Positions 32,053 through 39,499 of a DNA stretch of 46,417 bases are shown piece after piece; the first letter of the stretch is position 1; each line of letters begins with the position of its first letter. Under the pieces are notes generated by a model. The model made no database searches. It was not told where the DNA came from and was given only the letters and a program-made list of their open reading frames with translations. The DNA is from [Mycobacterium] manitobense. Lineage in GTDB: Bacteria > Actinomycetota > Actinomycetes > Mycobacteriales > Mycobacteriaceae. A program made the translations under genes and the position numbers. Location of the stretch: contig NZ_JACKSJ010000141.1 of assembly GCF_025821665.1 (NCBI RefSeq), positions 1 through 46,417 of the forward strand, written 5' to 3'.

Positions 32053-32502
32053 TTGCCGAATCAGCTCCACCACGTCGTCATGCGCAGCCATGCCGCAGGC
32101 ACCTTCATCCGCTTCCTGACCGACGTCGTCGGAATGGAGATACAGGGCACCTTCCACGTTCCCGGCGAGGTACTGCAGGCCACGTTGGGCTGGCCACCCT
32201 CCGACGGCGCCGAGGTGACAATGCTCGGCGGCGGCGACGCCGGGCTGATCGAGGTCCTCGACGTCCCCGCACACCTCCGCGAGGTGGCGCCGGAGGGGCT
32301 GGCCGCGCTGTCGTTCCTGACCGACGACTACCGCAGCGTGCAGGACAGGGCCCGCACGATGGCCGACGACGTCACGGTCCTCTTCGGCGACGTGCCCGGC
32401 GTCGACCTGTTCTTCTGCACCATGGGCGGCGTGCCGATGGAGTTCATGGGCAGCTACGACGCCGACAGCGCGACGGTGGCGGCGAGCGGCGGAGCGCAGT
32501 GA
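32053..32502 (+). CDS. VOC (glyoxalase/dioxygenase-fold) family protein
   Basis: A 149-aa protein starting LPNQLHHVV, with two beta-alpha-beta-beta-beta halves (HHVV... and LAALSFLTDD...FMGS), as in vicinal-oxygen-chelate proteins. Metal-binding candidates are the N-terminal His and the Glu in MEFMG. Members include glyoxalases, epimerases and dioxygenases; the activity is not predictable here. TTG 32053 is chosen because GGGAGG lies 6 bp upstream; the in-frame ATG at 31978 has no such site and adds a non-family stretch. The next gene begins 16 bp after its stop. Confidence 0.75.
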   Translation: MPNQLHHVVMRSHAAGTFIRFLTDVVGMEIQGTFHVPGEVLQATLGWPPSDGAEVTMLGGGDAGLIEVLDVPAHLREVAPEGLAALSFLTDDYRSVQDRARTMADDVTVLFGDVPGVDLFFCTMGGVPMEFMGSYDADSATVAASGGAQ

Positions 32503-32518
32503 GTCGACGTGCGGATCG

Positions 32519-33058
32519 GTGGTCACGGTGGACGATGCCGCGGCACTGACGGACATCGAGGCGATCAAGCTGCTGAAGGCCCGGTACTGCCGCTACCTCG
32601 ACGCCAAGGACTGGGTCGCGTGGCGGAGCCTGCTGGGTGACGAGTTCACCAGCGAGATCGCGGGCGCGGGAGGCAGGCAGACCGTGGGTGCGGACGATTT
32701 CGTCGCCTACACCCGCAGAACCATCGGGAAGCCGTCGCAGCCGACCGTTCACCATGTCCACGCCCCGGAGATCACGCTGACATCCGCGACGACCGCCCAC
32801 GGTGTGTGGGCACTCAACGACGTCGTGCGCCTCATCCCGATGGTGACCCTGCACGGCTACGGCCACTACCACGAGACCTACGAGAAGCGCGACAACCGCT
32901 GGCGCATCACGTCTTCCCGCTTGACCCGGCTGCGCGAAGACGTCGCGATCCCGGTACTGCCGGCCGCGCTCGCCACCCGGCTACGCGTCGCCGCGGCGAA
33001 GCTGGCGCGCCGCACCTCTCGCACCGCACCGAGTTCTCCGACCAACGAAGAAGGTTGA
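32519..33058 (+). CDS. NTF2-like (SnoaL-type) protein
   Basis: A 179-aa protein with the NTF2-like cone fold signature: an N-terminal helix IEAIKLLKARYCRYLDAKDW, then the strands HHVHAPEITL, GYGHYHETYEKRDNRWRI. Such proteins act as dehydratases, isomerases or cyclases. The sequence after about residue 145 is Arg/Ser/Thr-rich and probably flexible. The start is GTG 32519, with GTG 32528 as an alternative. One base separates its stop from the next ATG, so the genes are translationally coupled. Confidence 0.82.
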   Translation: MVTVDDAAALTDIEAIKLLKARYCRYLDAKDWVAWRSLLGDEFTSEIAGAGGRQTVGADDFVAYTRRTIGKPSQPTVHHVHAPEITLTSATTAHGVWALNDVVRLIPMVTLHGYGHYHETYEKRDNRWRITSSRLTRLREDVAIPVLPAALATRLRVAAAKLARRTSRTAPSSPTNEEG

Positions 33059-33059
33059 C

Positions 33060-33992
33060 ATGCACAAGATCTCGGGACGCCGCGTCCTCGTCACCGGAGC
33101 CAGCGGGGTGGTGGCCTTCCCCGTCGCCGTCGAGCTCGCCAAGAACAACGAGGTGTACGCGGTGTCCCGGTTCTCCGATCCGGAGCAGAGTCGGAGCCTC
33201 GAACAGGCGGGCGCCCGCCCGATCCCGTTCGACCTCGCGAATCCGGATCTGTCGGCGCTGCCCGAAGCGGTCGACGTCGTGATCAACTACGCGGTGCTGC
33301 CGCCGACCCACCCGGACGCCTATGAGGTCAACGCGGGCGCCACCGGACGCCTGGCTCGGCGCTACCGCGACTGCGAGGCCTTCGTCCACGGCAGCACCGG
33401 ATCGCTGTACGCCTATCAGGGCGAGCGTCCGCTGCGGGAGGACGACGCCTACGGGCTGCACGCGTCGGCGGAGAACTACGCCGCGAGCAAGATCGCGGCC
33501 GAATTCCTGGTGAGGCATCTGAGCACGGATTACCGACTGCCCGCGACCATCGTCCGCATCTTCTCCTTCTACGGTCCGCGCGGTGGCGGGGTCACCCAGC
33601 GGATCGACCAGATCATGCGCGGACAGCCGGTCAGCGTCTATCCCGGCGTCCGTAACGTGCACACGCCGCTGTACGAGGACGACTACGTCGAGAAGACCAT
33701 CGCCGCTGCGGGAATCGCCGAGATCGGGGCCAACGTCGTCAACATCGGTGGCACCGAACCGGTGACGACGCAGGAGTACTGCCGGATGGCCGGCGAGATC
33801 CTCGGCAGGGAGCCCGTCTTCACGGAGAACAGCAAGGCGTGGCCGATCTGGGCCGACACCACGAAGATGGTCGAACTCCTCGGCCCCAACAAGGTCTCGG
33901 TGCGCGAAGGTGTCCGACGCACGATCGACGCGGCGCAGAACCGGCTGAACACCTCCCATCACGTCATCGGCGAGCCGGCGCCCACCCGGTGA
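33060..33992 (+). CDS. NAD-dependent epimerase/dehydratase (extended SDR)
   Basis: A 310-aa extended short-chain dehydrogenase/reductase. It has the nucleotide loop TGASGVV at 12-18 and the catalytic Tyr140-x3-Lys144 (YAASK), with Ser112 in HGSTGS. VRIFSFYGPRG is typical of sugar-nucleotide or steroid-type epimerases. It likely oxidises, reduces or epimerises a hydroxylated substrate with NAD(P). ATG 33060 follows GAAGAAGG. Its TGA overlaps the GTG of the next gene by 4 bp. Confidence 0.88.
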   Translation: MHKISGRRVLVTGASGVVAFPVAVELAKNNEVYAVSRFSDPEQSRSLEQAGARPIPFDLANPDLSALPEAVDVVINYAVLPPTHPDAYEVNAGATGRLARRYRDCEAFVHGSTGSLYAYQGERPLREDDAYGLHASAENYAASKIAAEFLVRHLSTDYRLPATIVRIFSFYGPRGGGVTQRIDQIMRGQPVSVYPGVRNVHTPLYEDDYVEKTIAAAGIAEIGANVVNIGGTEPVTTQEYCRMAGEILGREPVFTENSKAWPIWADTTKMVELLGPNKVSVREGVRRTIDAAQNRLNTSHHVIGEPAPTR

Positions 33993-34315
33993 TCACGTTC
34001 ATCGTGCACCTGCGGGTGCCGCCCGAGAACGCCGCCGCGTTCGAGAACCTGATGACCGACGTCGCCGCCATGTCCAACGACCGCGAGCCGGGAGTCACGT
34101 ACTACGGCTTCGCCAAGAGCGTCGACGAGCCCGACACCTACGTGGCCGTCGAGGTGTACCGGGATCAGGCGGCCGTCGCCGCGCACGGTGCGGTCGAGTG
34201 GGTGACGAACTCGATACCGGAGATGTTGCGCCTCATCGAGGGCATGCCGCGGATCGTGCAGTACGTCAGTCCCGGGACCGAACCCGTCGTCACGCAGTTC
34301 GAGGAGCTGACGTGA
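33989..34315 (+). CDS. Antibiotic biosynthesis monooxygenase (ABM)-like small protein
   Basis: This 108-aa ferredoxin-like alpha+beta protein resembles the YgiN/ABM family: ITFIVHLRVPPENAAAFENL, then DREPGVTYYGFAKS and YVAVEVYRDQAAVAAH. Members include cofactor-free quinol-forming monooxygenases and dimeric anthrone oxygenases. It overlaps both neighbours by 4 bp (GTGA at each end), so it is strongly coupled to the SDR and SnoaL-like genes. Confidence 0.82.
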   Translation: MITFIVHLRVPPENAAAFENLMTDVAAMSNDREPGVTYYGFAKSVDEPDTYVAVEVYRDQAAVAAHGAVEWVTNSIPEMLRLIEGMPRIVQYVSPGTEPVVTQFEELT

Positions 34316-34707
34316 CCGGTACCAGCCTGGCTGTCGTCAGCCGGTTCGGCACCGCACTGAACCAGAACAGGCTGGACGAAGCCTGCGCGCTGTTGCACGA
34401 GGAGCTCGTGGTCCACGAGGCGGGCGGCCTGCCCTACAGCGGGGACTACCACGGCCCGAGGGGTTTCGTGGACCTCCTGACGGCGATGACCGAGAAACTG
34501 GAACTGACCCCGGGACCGATCAACCGTGCGCCCCTGGGCGACGACACCGTCGTGTCCCGGTTCCGGCTGCGGTTCACGGCGCGCGTGTCCGGCCGATTCA
34601 CCGAGATGAACCTGGTGGAGATCTACACGGTCTCGGACGGTCTGATCATCGCGCTGGACGTCTACTACAAGGACCCGTCGGCCGTGACGGCCCTGCTCGC
34701 GATGTAG
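34312..34707 (+). CDS. SnoaL-like polyketide cyclase/NTF2 family protein
   Basis: This 131-aa protein has the SnoaL pattern: an N-terminal helix with FGTALNQNRLDEACALL, LVVHEAGGLPYSGDYHGPRGFVDLL, and a terminal FTEMNLVEIYTVSDGLI strand pair. Family enzymes catalyse aldol cyclisation, epoxide opening or isomerisation. GTG 34312 overlaps the stop of the ABM-like gene by 4 bp. It is the last gene of the run; a hairpin follows immediately. Confidence 0.82.
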   Translation: MTGTSLAVVSRFGTALNQNRLDEACALLHEELVVHEAGGLPYSGDYHGPRGFVDLLTAMTEKLELTPGPINRAPLGDDTVVSRFRLRFTARVSGRFTEMNLVEIYTVSDGLIIALDVYYKDPSAVTALLAM

Positions 34708-34727
34708 CCGGCGGGATAGACGCCGGC
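34707..34727 (+). terminator. Hairpin after the TetR-led gene run
   Basis: GCCGGCG and CGCCGGC form a 7-bp stem around GGATAGA, starting at the last base of the SnoaL-like stop codon. No T-tract follows, which is common in mycobacteria. Confidence 0.45.
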
Positions 34728-34731
34728 GCGA

Positions 34732-34758
34732 TGTCGAGAACGGTCCGACGGCTCCGTC
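34732..34758 (+). promoter_or_regulatory. ECF42-type promoter (autoregulation of the DGPF-sigma pair)
   Basis: TGTCGA (34732-34737), 17 nt, CGTC (34755-34758). Work on ECF42 in Streptomyces reported TGTCGA at -35 and CGA/TC at -10 (recalled, not looked up). It lies 48 bp upstream of the DGPF ATG. A separate TAGGGT at 34778-34783 could be a housekeeping -10. Confidence 0.6.
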
Positions 34759-34806
34759 CCAGGGGTGAGCGACCGACTAGGGTCGCCACGTCGAAGGGAG
34801 AAACTC

Positions 34807-35214
34807 ATGGCCAAGTACCTGTTCCTCAAGCATTACCGGGGTGCGCCCGCGTCGGTGAACGACGTGCCGATGGACCAGTGGACGCCCGCCGAGATCGACG
34901 CGCACATGCAGTACATGCAGGACTTCGCCGACCGGCTCAAGGACAGCGGCGAGTTCGTCGACAGCCAGGCGCTGGCAGCCGACGGCGCCTGGGTCCGCTC
35001 CGACGGCGAGGGAAAGCCGCCGGTGACCGACGGGCCGTTCGCCGAGACGAAGGACCTGATCGCGGGCTTCATGATCATCGACGTCGACTCCTACGAGCGT
35101 GCGGTCGAACTGGCCGGCGAGCTCTCCGCGGCGCCCGGTGCGGGAGGCCGGCCGATCCACGAGTGGCTCGAGGTGCGGCCGTTCATGTCCGCCGCCCCCG
35201 GCTCCGCCGACTAG
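34807..35214 (+). CDS. DGPF-domain (YciI-like) protein
   Basis: This 135-aa protein of the YCII-related family carries the family hallmark DGPFAETKDLIAGF (about residues 77-90) and an N-terminal KYLFLKHYRG strand. The biochemical role of DGPF proteins is unresolved, but they are the standard genomic partners and targets of ECF42 sigma factors, as here. ATG 34807 is behind AAGGGAGAA. The sigma gene starts 2 bp after its stop. Confidence 0.9.
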   Translation: MAKYLFLKHYRGAPASVNDVPMDQWTPAEIDAHMQYMQDFADRLKDSGEFVDSQALAADGAWVRSDGEGKPPVTDGPFAETKDLIAGFMIIDVDSYERAVELAGELSAAPGAGGRPIHEWLEVRPFMSAAPGSAD

Positions 35215-35216
35215 TC

Positions 35217-36389
35217 GTGCGGACGGTGGACGAGGCGCGGCTGCGGGATCTGATCCCCCAGGTCCTGGCCGTCCTCGTGCACCGCGGCGCGGACTTCGCG
35301 ACCGCCGAGGACGCCGTCCAGGAAGCGCTGATCAAGGGCATCGAGACGTGGGCGGACCGACCACCCGAGGACCCCAAGGGCTGGCTGATCACCACCGCGT
35401 GGCGCCGCTTCCTCGACCTCGCCCGATCCGACGTGGCCCGGCGCGACCGGGAGACCCGGGTCTCTGAGGAGCCGCCACCCGGGCCGGCCGAAACCGCCGA
35501 CGACACGCTGGCGCTCTACTTCCTGTGCGCGCACCCGAGCCTGACCGCCGCGTCCGCCGTCGCGCTCACGCTGCGCGCCGTCGGCGGCCTGACCACCCGC
35601 CAGATCGCCCAGGCCTACCTCGTGCCGGAAGCGACGATGGCCCAGCGCATCAGCCGCGCGAAACGCACCGTCGCCGACGTCCGGCTCGGCCGCCCCGGCG
35701 ACCTGCGCACCGTGCTGCGGGTGCTCTACCTGGTGTTCAACGAGGGCTACAGCGGCGACGTGGATCTTGCGGCGGAGGCGATCCGGCTGGCCCGGCAGCT
35801 GGCCGGCTCCACCGAGGACCCAGAGGTCGCCGGACTGCTCGCACTCTTCCTGCTCCACCACGCCCGGCGTGCCGCCAGGACCCGGGCCGACGGCAGCCTG
35901 GTGCCGCTCGCCGATCAGGATCGCGGCCTGTGGCGGCGCGACCTGATCGCCGAGGGGGTGGCCGTGCTGCAGGCCGCCCTGGCGCGAGACCGACTGGGGG
36001 AGTACCGGGCCCAGGCCGCGATCGCGGCCCTGCACGCCGACGCGCCCACCGCCGGCGAAACCGACTGGCCGCAGATCGTCGAGTGGTACGACGAGCTCGT
36101 CGCGCTCACCGACAGCCCCGTGGTGCGGCTCAATCGCGCTGTCGCCGTGGGAGAGGCGGACGGACCGCACGCGGGGCTCGCCGCGCTCGCCGACCTGGAC
36201 CCGGGCCTGCCGCGACACACCGCGGCGAGCGCCTACCTGCACGAGAAGGCGGGTGACCTGTCCACGGCGGCTGACCTCTACGTGGTGGCGGCCGATCGGG
36301 CACAGAACATCGCCGAGCGCAACCACCTCACGCTCTGCGCCGCCGCGCTCCGGCAACGCATCGCTGCCGAGGATCGCCAAGGGCGGTGA
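35217..36389 (+). CDS. ECF42-family RNA polymerase sigma factor with long C-terminal extension
   Basis: This 390-aa protein has sigma-2 at about 1-75 (DFATAEDAVQEALIKGIETW, then PKGWLITTAWRRFLDLAR). Sigma-4 lies at about 110-165 (LTTRQIAQAYLVPEATMAQR). A helical extension of about 220 residues carries VLYLVFNEGYSG, LHADAPTAGETDW and RLNRAVAVGEADG, all typical of ECF42 (DUF6596, TPR-like). In this group the extension, not an anti-sigma factor, is thought to control activity. The start is GTG 35217, with GTG 35226 possible. Its 3' end is overlapped on the other strand by a small membrane-protein frame. Confidence 0.92.
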   Translation: MRTVDEARLRDLIPQVLAVLVHRGADFATAEDAVQEALIKGIETWADRPPEDPKGWLITTAWRRFLDLARSDVARRDRETRVSEEPPPGPAETADDTLALYFLCAHPSLTAASAVALTLRAVGGLTTRQIAQAYLVPEATMAQRISRAKRTVADVRLGRPGDLRTVLRVLYLVFNEGYSGDVDLAAEAIRLARQLAGSTEDPEVAGLLALFLLHHARRAARTRADGSLVPLADQDRGLWRRDLIAEGVAVLQAALARDRLGEYRAQAAIAALHADAPTAGETDWPQIVEWYDELVALTDSPVVRLNRAVAVGEADGPHAGLAALADLDPGLPRHTAASAYLHEKAGDLSTAADLYVVAADRAQNIAERNHLTLCAAALRQRIAAEDRQGR

Positions 36390-36663
36390 GCACCCGGCCC
36401 GCAACCCGGTCGGCACTGCGGAGGACACCGGCCCGCCGCGCCGCGACGACGTGGCGGGTGACGACGCCGAGCGCCTGACGGCCGCGGCCCCCGCGCGCCA
36501 CCATCGCGGTGGCTGTCGCGCCACACAGGAATCCGAGCACGAAGAACCCGCGAGCGCGCCGCCTGTTCCGTCTGGCTGCCACCACGCCGACGAGCGTGCG
36601 CGTGGTGGCGAGCACCGCGAGCGCGACCAGCAGCCACACCAGCGCCGGTCCCACCGCCTGCAT
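36328..36663 (-). CDS. Putative small membrane protein (111 aa), convergently overlapping the sigma gene
   Basis: ATG 36663 is preceded by GGAAGGTGG. The first 60 residues form two hydrophobic segments (ALVWLLVALAVLATTRTLVG and FFVLGFLCGATATAMVA) separated by an Arg-rich loop. The C-terminus is basic. The last 62 bp overlap the end of the sigma gene on the opposite strand, so the C-terminal tail is uncertain. I recognise no family. Confidence 0.5.
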   Translation of the reverse strand: MQAVGPALVWLLVALAVLATTRTLVGVVAARRNRRRARGFFVLGFLCGATATAMVARGGRGRQALGVVTRHVVAARRAGVLRSADRVAGRVLTALGDPRQRCVAGARRRRA

Positions 36664-36838
36664 GGCGCCACCTTCCGCCGCCCGTGCGCGGGCCGCCCGG
36701 CCGATTGAACACGGATTCTGTCGGCGGCGGCAGAGCCGGCGCCGCATCGTGACCCAAACGACTGCCAAGCGTTAACCGATGAGTGTCGCCGGCCGCCGAG
36801 GTCTACCGTGCATCCGTCCGGCAATCCGAGGAGAACGC

Positions 36839-37483
36839 GTGACCCAGCTGCTCAAAGTCCAGAACTTCACCGTCTCCAGCGACGGCTTCGGGGCGGGAGA
36901 GAACCAGAGCTTCGAGCGCCCGTTCGGCGACGCCGACCCCGGTGCCATGATGTTCTGGGCAGGCGCGACGGCGAGCTGGCCCAACCGCACGGACCCCGGC
37001 GGCAGTCGCGGCCTCGACGACTACTTCACCCGGGACTTCGCCCACAACATCGGCGCCGAGATCATGGGCCGCAACAAGTTCGGGCCGCAGCGCGGACCGT
37101 GGCGCGACCACGAGTGGCAGGGCTGGTGGGGCGACGAGCCGCCGTTCCACACCCCGGTGTTCGTCATGACCCATCACGTGCGGCCGTCGTTCGCACTGTC
37201 CGACACCACGTTCCACTTCGTCGACGACGAGCCGGCCGCGGTGCTCGAGAAGGCCAGGGAAGCGGCCCAGGGCAGAGACGTCCGGCTCGGTGGCGGGGCG
37301 ACCACCATCCGGCAGTTCCTCGACGCCGGGCTCGTCGACACCCTGCACGTGGCGGTTGCCCAGGTGCAAATCGGCGCCGGAACCCGGCTGTGGAGCTCAC
37401 CCGACGAGCTCGACGACCGGTTCCACCATGACATCGTGCCCAGCCCGAGCGGCGTCACGCACCACCTGTTCTGGCGGCGGTGA
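36839..37483 (+). CDS. RibD C-terminal / dihydrofolate reductase-like protein
   Basis: A 214-aa protein of the bacterial 'dihydrofolate reductase family' (RibD_C). It starts LKVQNFTVSSDGFGAG, has MGRNKFGP and PVFVMTHHVRP, and the NADPH-binding GGGATTIRQFLDAGLVDTL. These are NADPH-dependent reductases of unknown substrate. GTG 36839 follows CGAGGAG; the frame is open upstream without a better start. Its stop is 7 bp from the convergent 53-aa gene. Confidence 0.87.
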   Translation: MTQLLKVQNFTVSSDGFGAGENQSFERPFGDADPGAMMFWAGATASWPNRTDPGGSRGLDDYFTRDFAHNIGAEIMGRNKFGPQRGPWRDHEWQGWWGDEPPFHTPVFVMTHHVRPSFALSDTTFHFVDDEPAAVLEKAREAAQGRDVRLGGGATTIRQFLDAGLVDTLHVAVAQVQIGAGTRLWSSPDELDDRFHHDIVPSPSGVTHHLFWRR

Positions 37484-37490
37484 GCCCGAC

Positions 37491-37652
37491 TCAGTCGTCG
37501 TCACCGACGATCTGACGCTCGTGCTCGGTGCGGCGCGCCAACTCGTCGTCGTCGAGATGCTTGGGCGTCTTCGCGTGCTCCTTGCGATCAGGATGCACCT
37601 CTTCGGAGGGGATCATCACGTCGGAGAGGTCAGTCTGGTCGTCAGCAGCCAT
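37491..37652 (-). CDS. Small charged hypothetical protein (53 aa)
   Basis: The ATG-initiated frame encodes 53 residues rich in Asp, Glu, His, Lys and Arg (for example VHPDRKEHAKTPKHLDDDEL), with no Cys or Trp. It looks soluble and largely disordered. It has no close ribosome site, but a SigF-like promoter would give an mRNA starting about 4 nt before ATG. The frame has coding-like GC at third positions and fills a 270-bp gap. Function unknown; a stress role is inferred from the promoter only. Confidence 0.6.
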   Translation of the reverse strand: MAADDQTDLSDVMIPSEEVHPDRKEHAKTPKHLDDDELARRTEHERQIVGDDD

Positions 37653-37662
37653 GCCGCTGTAG

Positions 37663-37687
37663 TTACCCTTCGGCGCGGTCGGTAATC
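37663..37687 (-). promoter_or_regulatory. SigF-like promoter candidate for the 53-aa protein
   Basis: On the minus strand GATT (37687-37684), 15 nt, then GGGTAA (37668-37663). The -10 ends 10 bp before the ATG, implying a near-leaderless transcript. It has one mismatch to each consensus box. Confidence 0.4.
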
Positions 37688-37756
37688 ATCGCCGGGAGGC
37701 TTGCCCGCGCGGCAGGCCGGGTACATGGCTGCGAACGACCGAACAGGCGGGGGGTG

Positions 37757-38737
37757 ATGTCGTCGATGGAACCGGACTGTCCCAAGCGGATGGAATTCGG
37801 GCCCTGCGGCGGTGTGCGTCCCGACGGTCAGTGCGAGATGCGGCCGGGTCCGTGCGCGTTCGACGATGTGGTGCCGTGGTCCGGACCGCTGCCCAGTGCG
37901 CGGCCGGCCCGCCCCCCGCTGGTGCTCACCGACTTCAGCGCCGTCCCGTTCGACGAGGCCGACATCGCCGTGACGGCGGGGATTCTCGCGCCGTCATCCG
38001 ACGCCGTTCTGGTCGGCGAGCATCAGAACAAGCCCGATTTCCCGCCGACGCTGATGGGCCGGCTGCTGCTCGACGCCGGGGTGACGCCGTGGATCACCCT
38101 GTCGTGCCGGGACCGCAACCGCGTGGTGCTGGAGCAGGAGTTGCGCGGGCTGTGCGCCATCGGCGTGCCCACCGTGATGTGTGTGACCGGCGACGGCCGC
38201 GGCTACGACGTGCGGCCCGAGGTCACCCAGACCTTCGATCTCGACGGCCCGCGGCTGGTCGCGCTGGCGGCAGCGGCGGGCGCCGTCGCGGCGGTACCGG
38301 AGACACCGACCGCACCGCCGATCGCCGCGCGGCCGCTGCGGCTGGTGCAGAAGCAGCGGGCCGGCGCCAGCATCGCGGTGCTCAACCACGTGCCTTTTCC
38401 TTCCGACGTATCCGCCTTCATGGCGTCGGCCCGAGCGGCAGGACTGTCCATTCCGGTGGTCGCCGCGGTCGCGGTGTTCACCGACAGCATGTCCGCGTCC
38501 GTGCTGCAGAGCCTGCCCGGACTCGACCTCGATCAGGACGTCGTCGCAGAGGTGCTCGGCGCGGCGGATCCGGTGGCGGCCGGGATCGACGCGGCCGTCG
38601 CGGAGGCCAGGGCGCTGCTGGCCGTCGACGGCGTCGAGGGCGTGAACATCTCGGGCCTGGCGTCGGCCGCAGGCGGCCACACCGGCGCCGAGATCAAGGC
38701 CGAGGTCGGCCGCCGAATCCGGGAGGAGTTGTCGTGA
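37757..38737 (+). CDS. MTHFR-like protein with N-terminal Cys-rich (MetV-type) motif
   Basis: This 326-aa protein begins with the four-cysteine motif of the methylenetetrahydrofolate reductase C-terminal family (CPKRMEFGPCGG, then C26 and C33). A MetF-like barrel segment follows (LVGEHQNKPDFPPTLMG, ITLSCRDRNR, VPTVMCVTGDG). It probably binds folate and acts in one-carbon metabolism. Mycobacteria lack a canonical MetF and use divergent MTHFRs, so this could be such an enzyme or a paralogue. ATG 37757 is 6 bp after AGGCGG; GTG 37754 and ATG 37766 are alternatives. It overlaps the methyltransferase gene by 4 bp. Confidence 0.8.
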   Translation: MSSMEPDCPKRMEFGPCGGVRPDGQCEMRPGPCAFDDVVPWSGPLPSARPARPPLVLTDFSAVPFDEADIAVTAGILAPSSDAVLVGEHQNKPDFPPTLMGRLLLDAGVTPWITLSCRDRNRVVLEQELRGLCAIGVPTVMCVTGDGRGYDVRPEVTQTFDLDGPRLVALAAAAGAVAAVPETPTAPPIAARPLRLVQKQRAGASIAVLNHVPFPSDVSAFMASARAAGLSIPVVAAVAVFTDSMSASVLQSLPGLDLDQDVVAEVLGAADPVAAGIDAAVAEARALLAVDGVEGVNISGLASAAGGHTGAEIKAEVGRRIREELS

Positions 38738-39489
38738 GCGAGGCGATGGAGGCCGAATTCGACACCGTCGCCGAGTGGACGGCGCAGGTGGCGGTGAAGC
38801 TGGGAGCGGAGTACCACGTTCCGGCGGGCTGCCGGGGCAGCGGGAGCCCCGCGGCGCTGGACTGGCTCTGCGAACACATGCGCCTGGCGGCGGGGGACCT
38901 GCTGGTGGACTGCGGAGCGGGCGTCGGTGGCCCCGCCGCTTATGCGGCGCAGACACACTCGGTCAGACCCGTGCTGATCGAACCCGAAGCGGGGGCGTGC
39001 CGCGCGGCGCGCAGGCTGTTCGACCATCCGGTGCTGCGCGCGCTCGGATCGGCGATGCCGGTGGCCGACGGGAGCGTCGACTCCGCCTGGTCGCTCGGCG
39101 TGCTCTGCACGACTCCGGATCAGCTCGCACTGCTGCGCGAACTGCGGCGGGTGGTGCGGCCAGGGGGGCGGATCGGACTGCTCGCCTTCGTCGCCCACGG
39201 CGCCATCGCGAACGACCAGCTCCCCGACAACCACTTCCCCGCGCCCGACGCACTGCGCGACCTGGTGGCCGATGCGGAACTCGAGGTCGAGCACCGGCTG
39301 AGCACCGCCGACCTGCCCGCCATCCCCAGTGACTGGGACGAGCGTGTCGACGCGGTGACCGATGCGCTCACCGAGCGACACGGGCACGAGCGGGCCTGGC
39401 AGCTGGCCGAACGGCAGAGCGCGACGATCGGGCGGCTACTCGGCGACGGGACGCTGACCGGCGAGCTGCTGGTGCTGCGTCACGCGTGA
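38734..39489 (+). CDS. Class I SAM-dependent methyltransferase
   Basis: A 251-aa methyltransferase with motif I LLVDCGAGVGGPAAYAA (about residues 54-70). The acidic residue of motif II is in LIEPEAGACRAA, and the post-motif is LRRVVRPGGRIGLLAF. The substrate is not predictable. GTG 38734 overlaps the MTHFR-like stop by 4 bp, so the two are co-translated, suggesting a methyl donor and acceptor relation through folate or SAM metabolism. The gene is convergent with the amidase, 10 bp away. Confidence 0.87.
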   Translation: MSEAMEAEFDTVAEWTAQVAVKLGAEYHVPAGCRGSGSPAALDWLCEHMRLAAGDLLVDCGAGVGGPAAYAAQTHSVRPVLIEPEAGACRAARRLFDHPVLRALGSAMPVADGSVDSAWSLGVLCTTPDQLALLRELRRVVRPGGRIGLLAFVAHGAIANDQLPDNHFPAPDALRDLVADAELEVEHRLSTADLPAIPSDWDERVDAVTDALTERHGHERAWQLAERQSATIGRLLGDGTLTGELLVLRHA

Positions 39490-39499
39490 CCGCGCACGG

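Noticed and set aside
34731..35216. Long N-terminal extension of the sigma factor frame
   Set aside because: It overlaps the whole DGPF gene in another frame and is Arg-rich; family N-terminus and gene order support GTG 35217.
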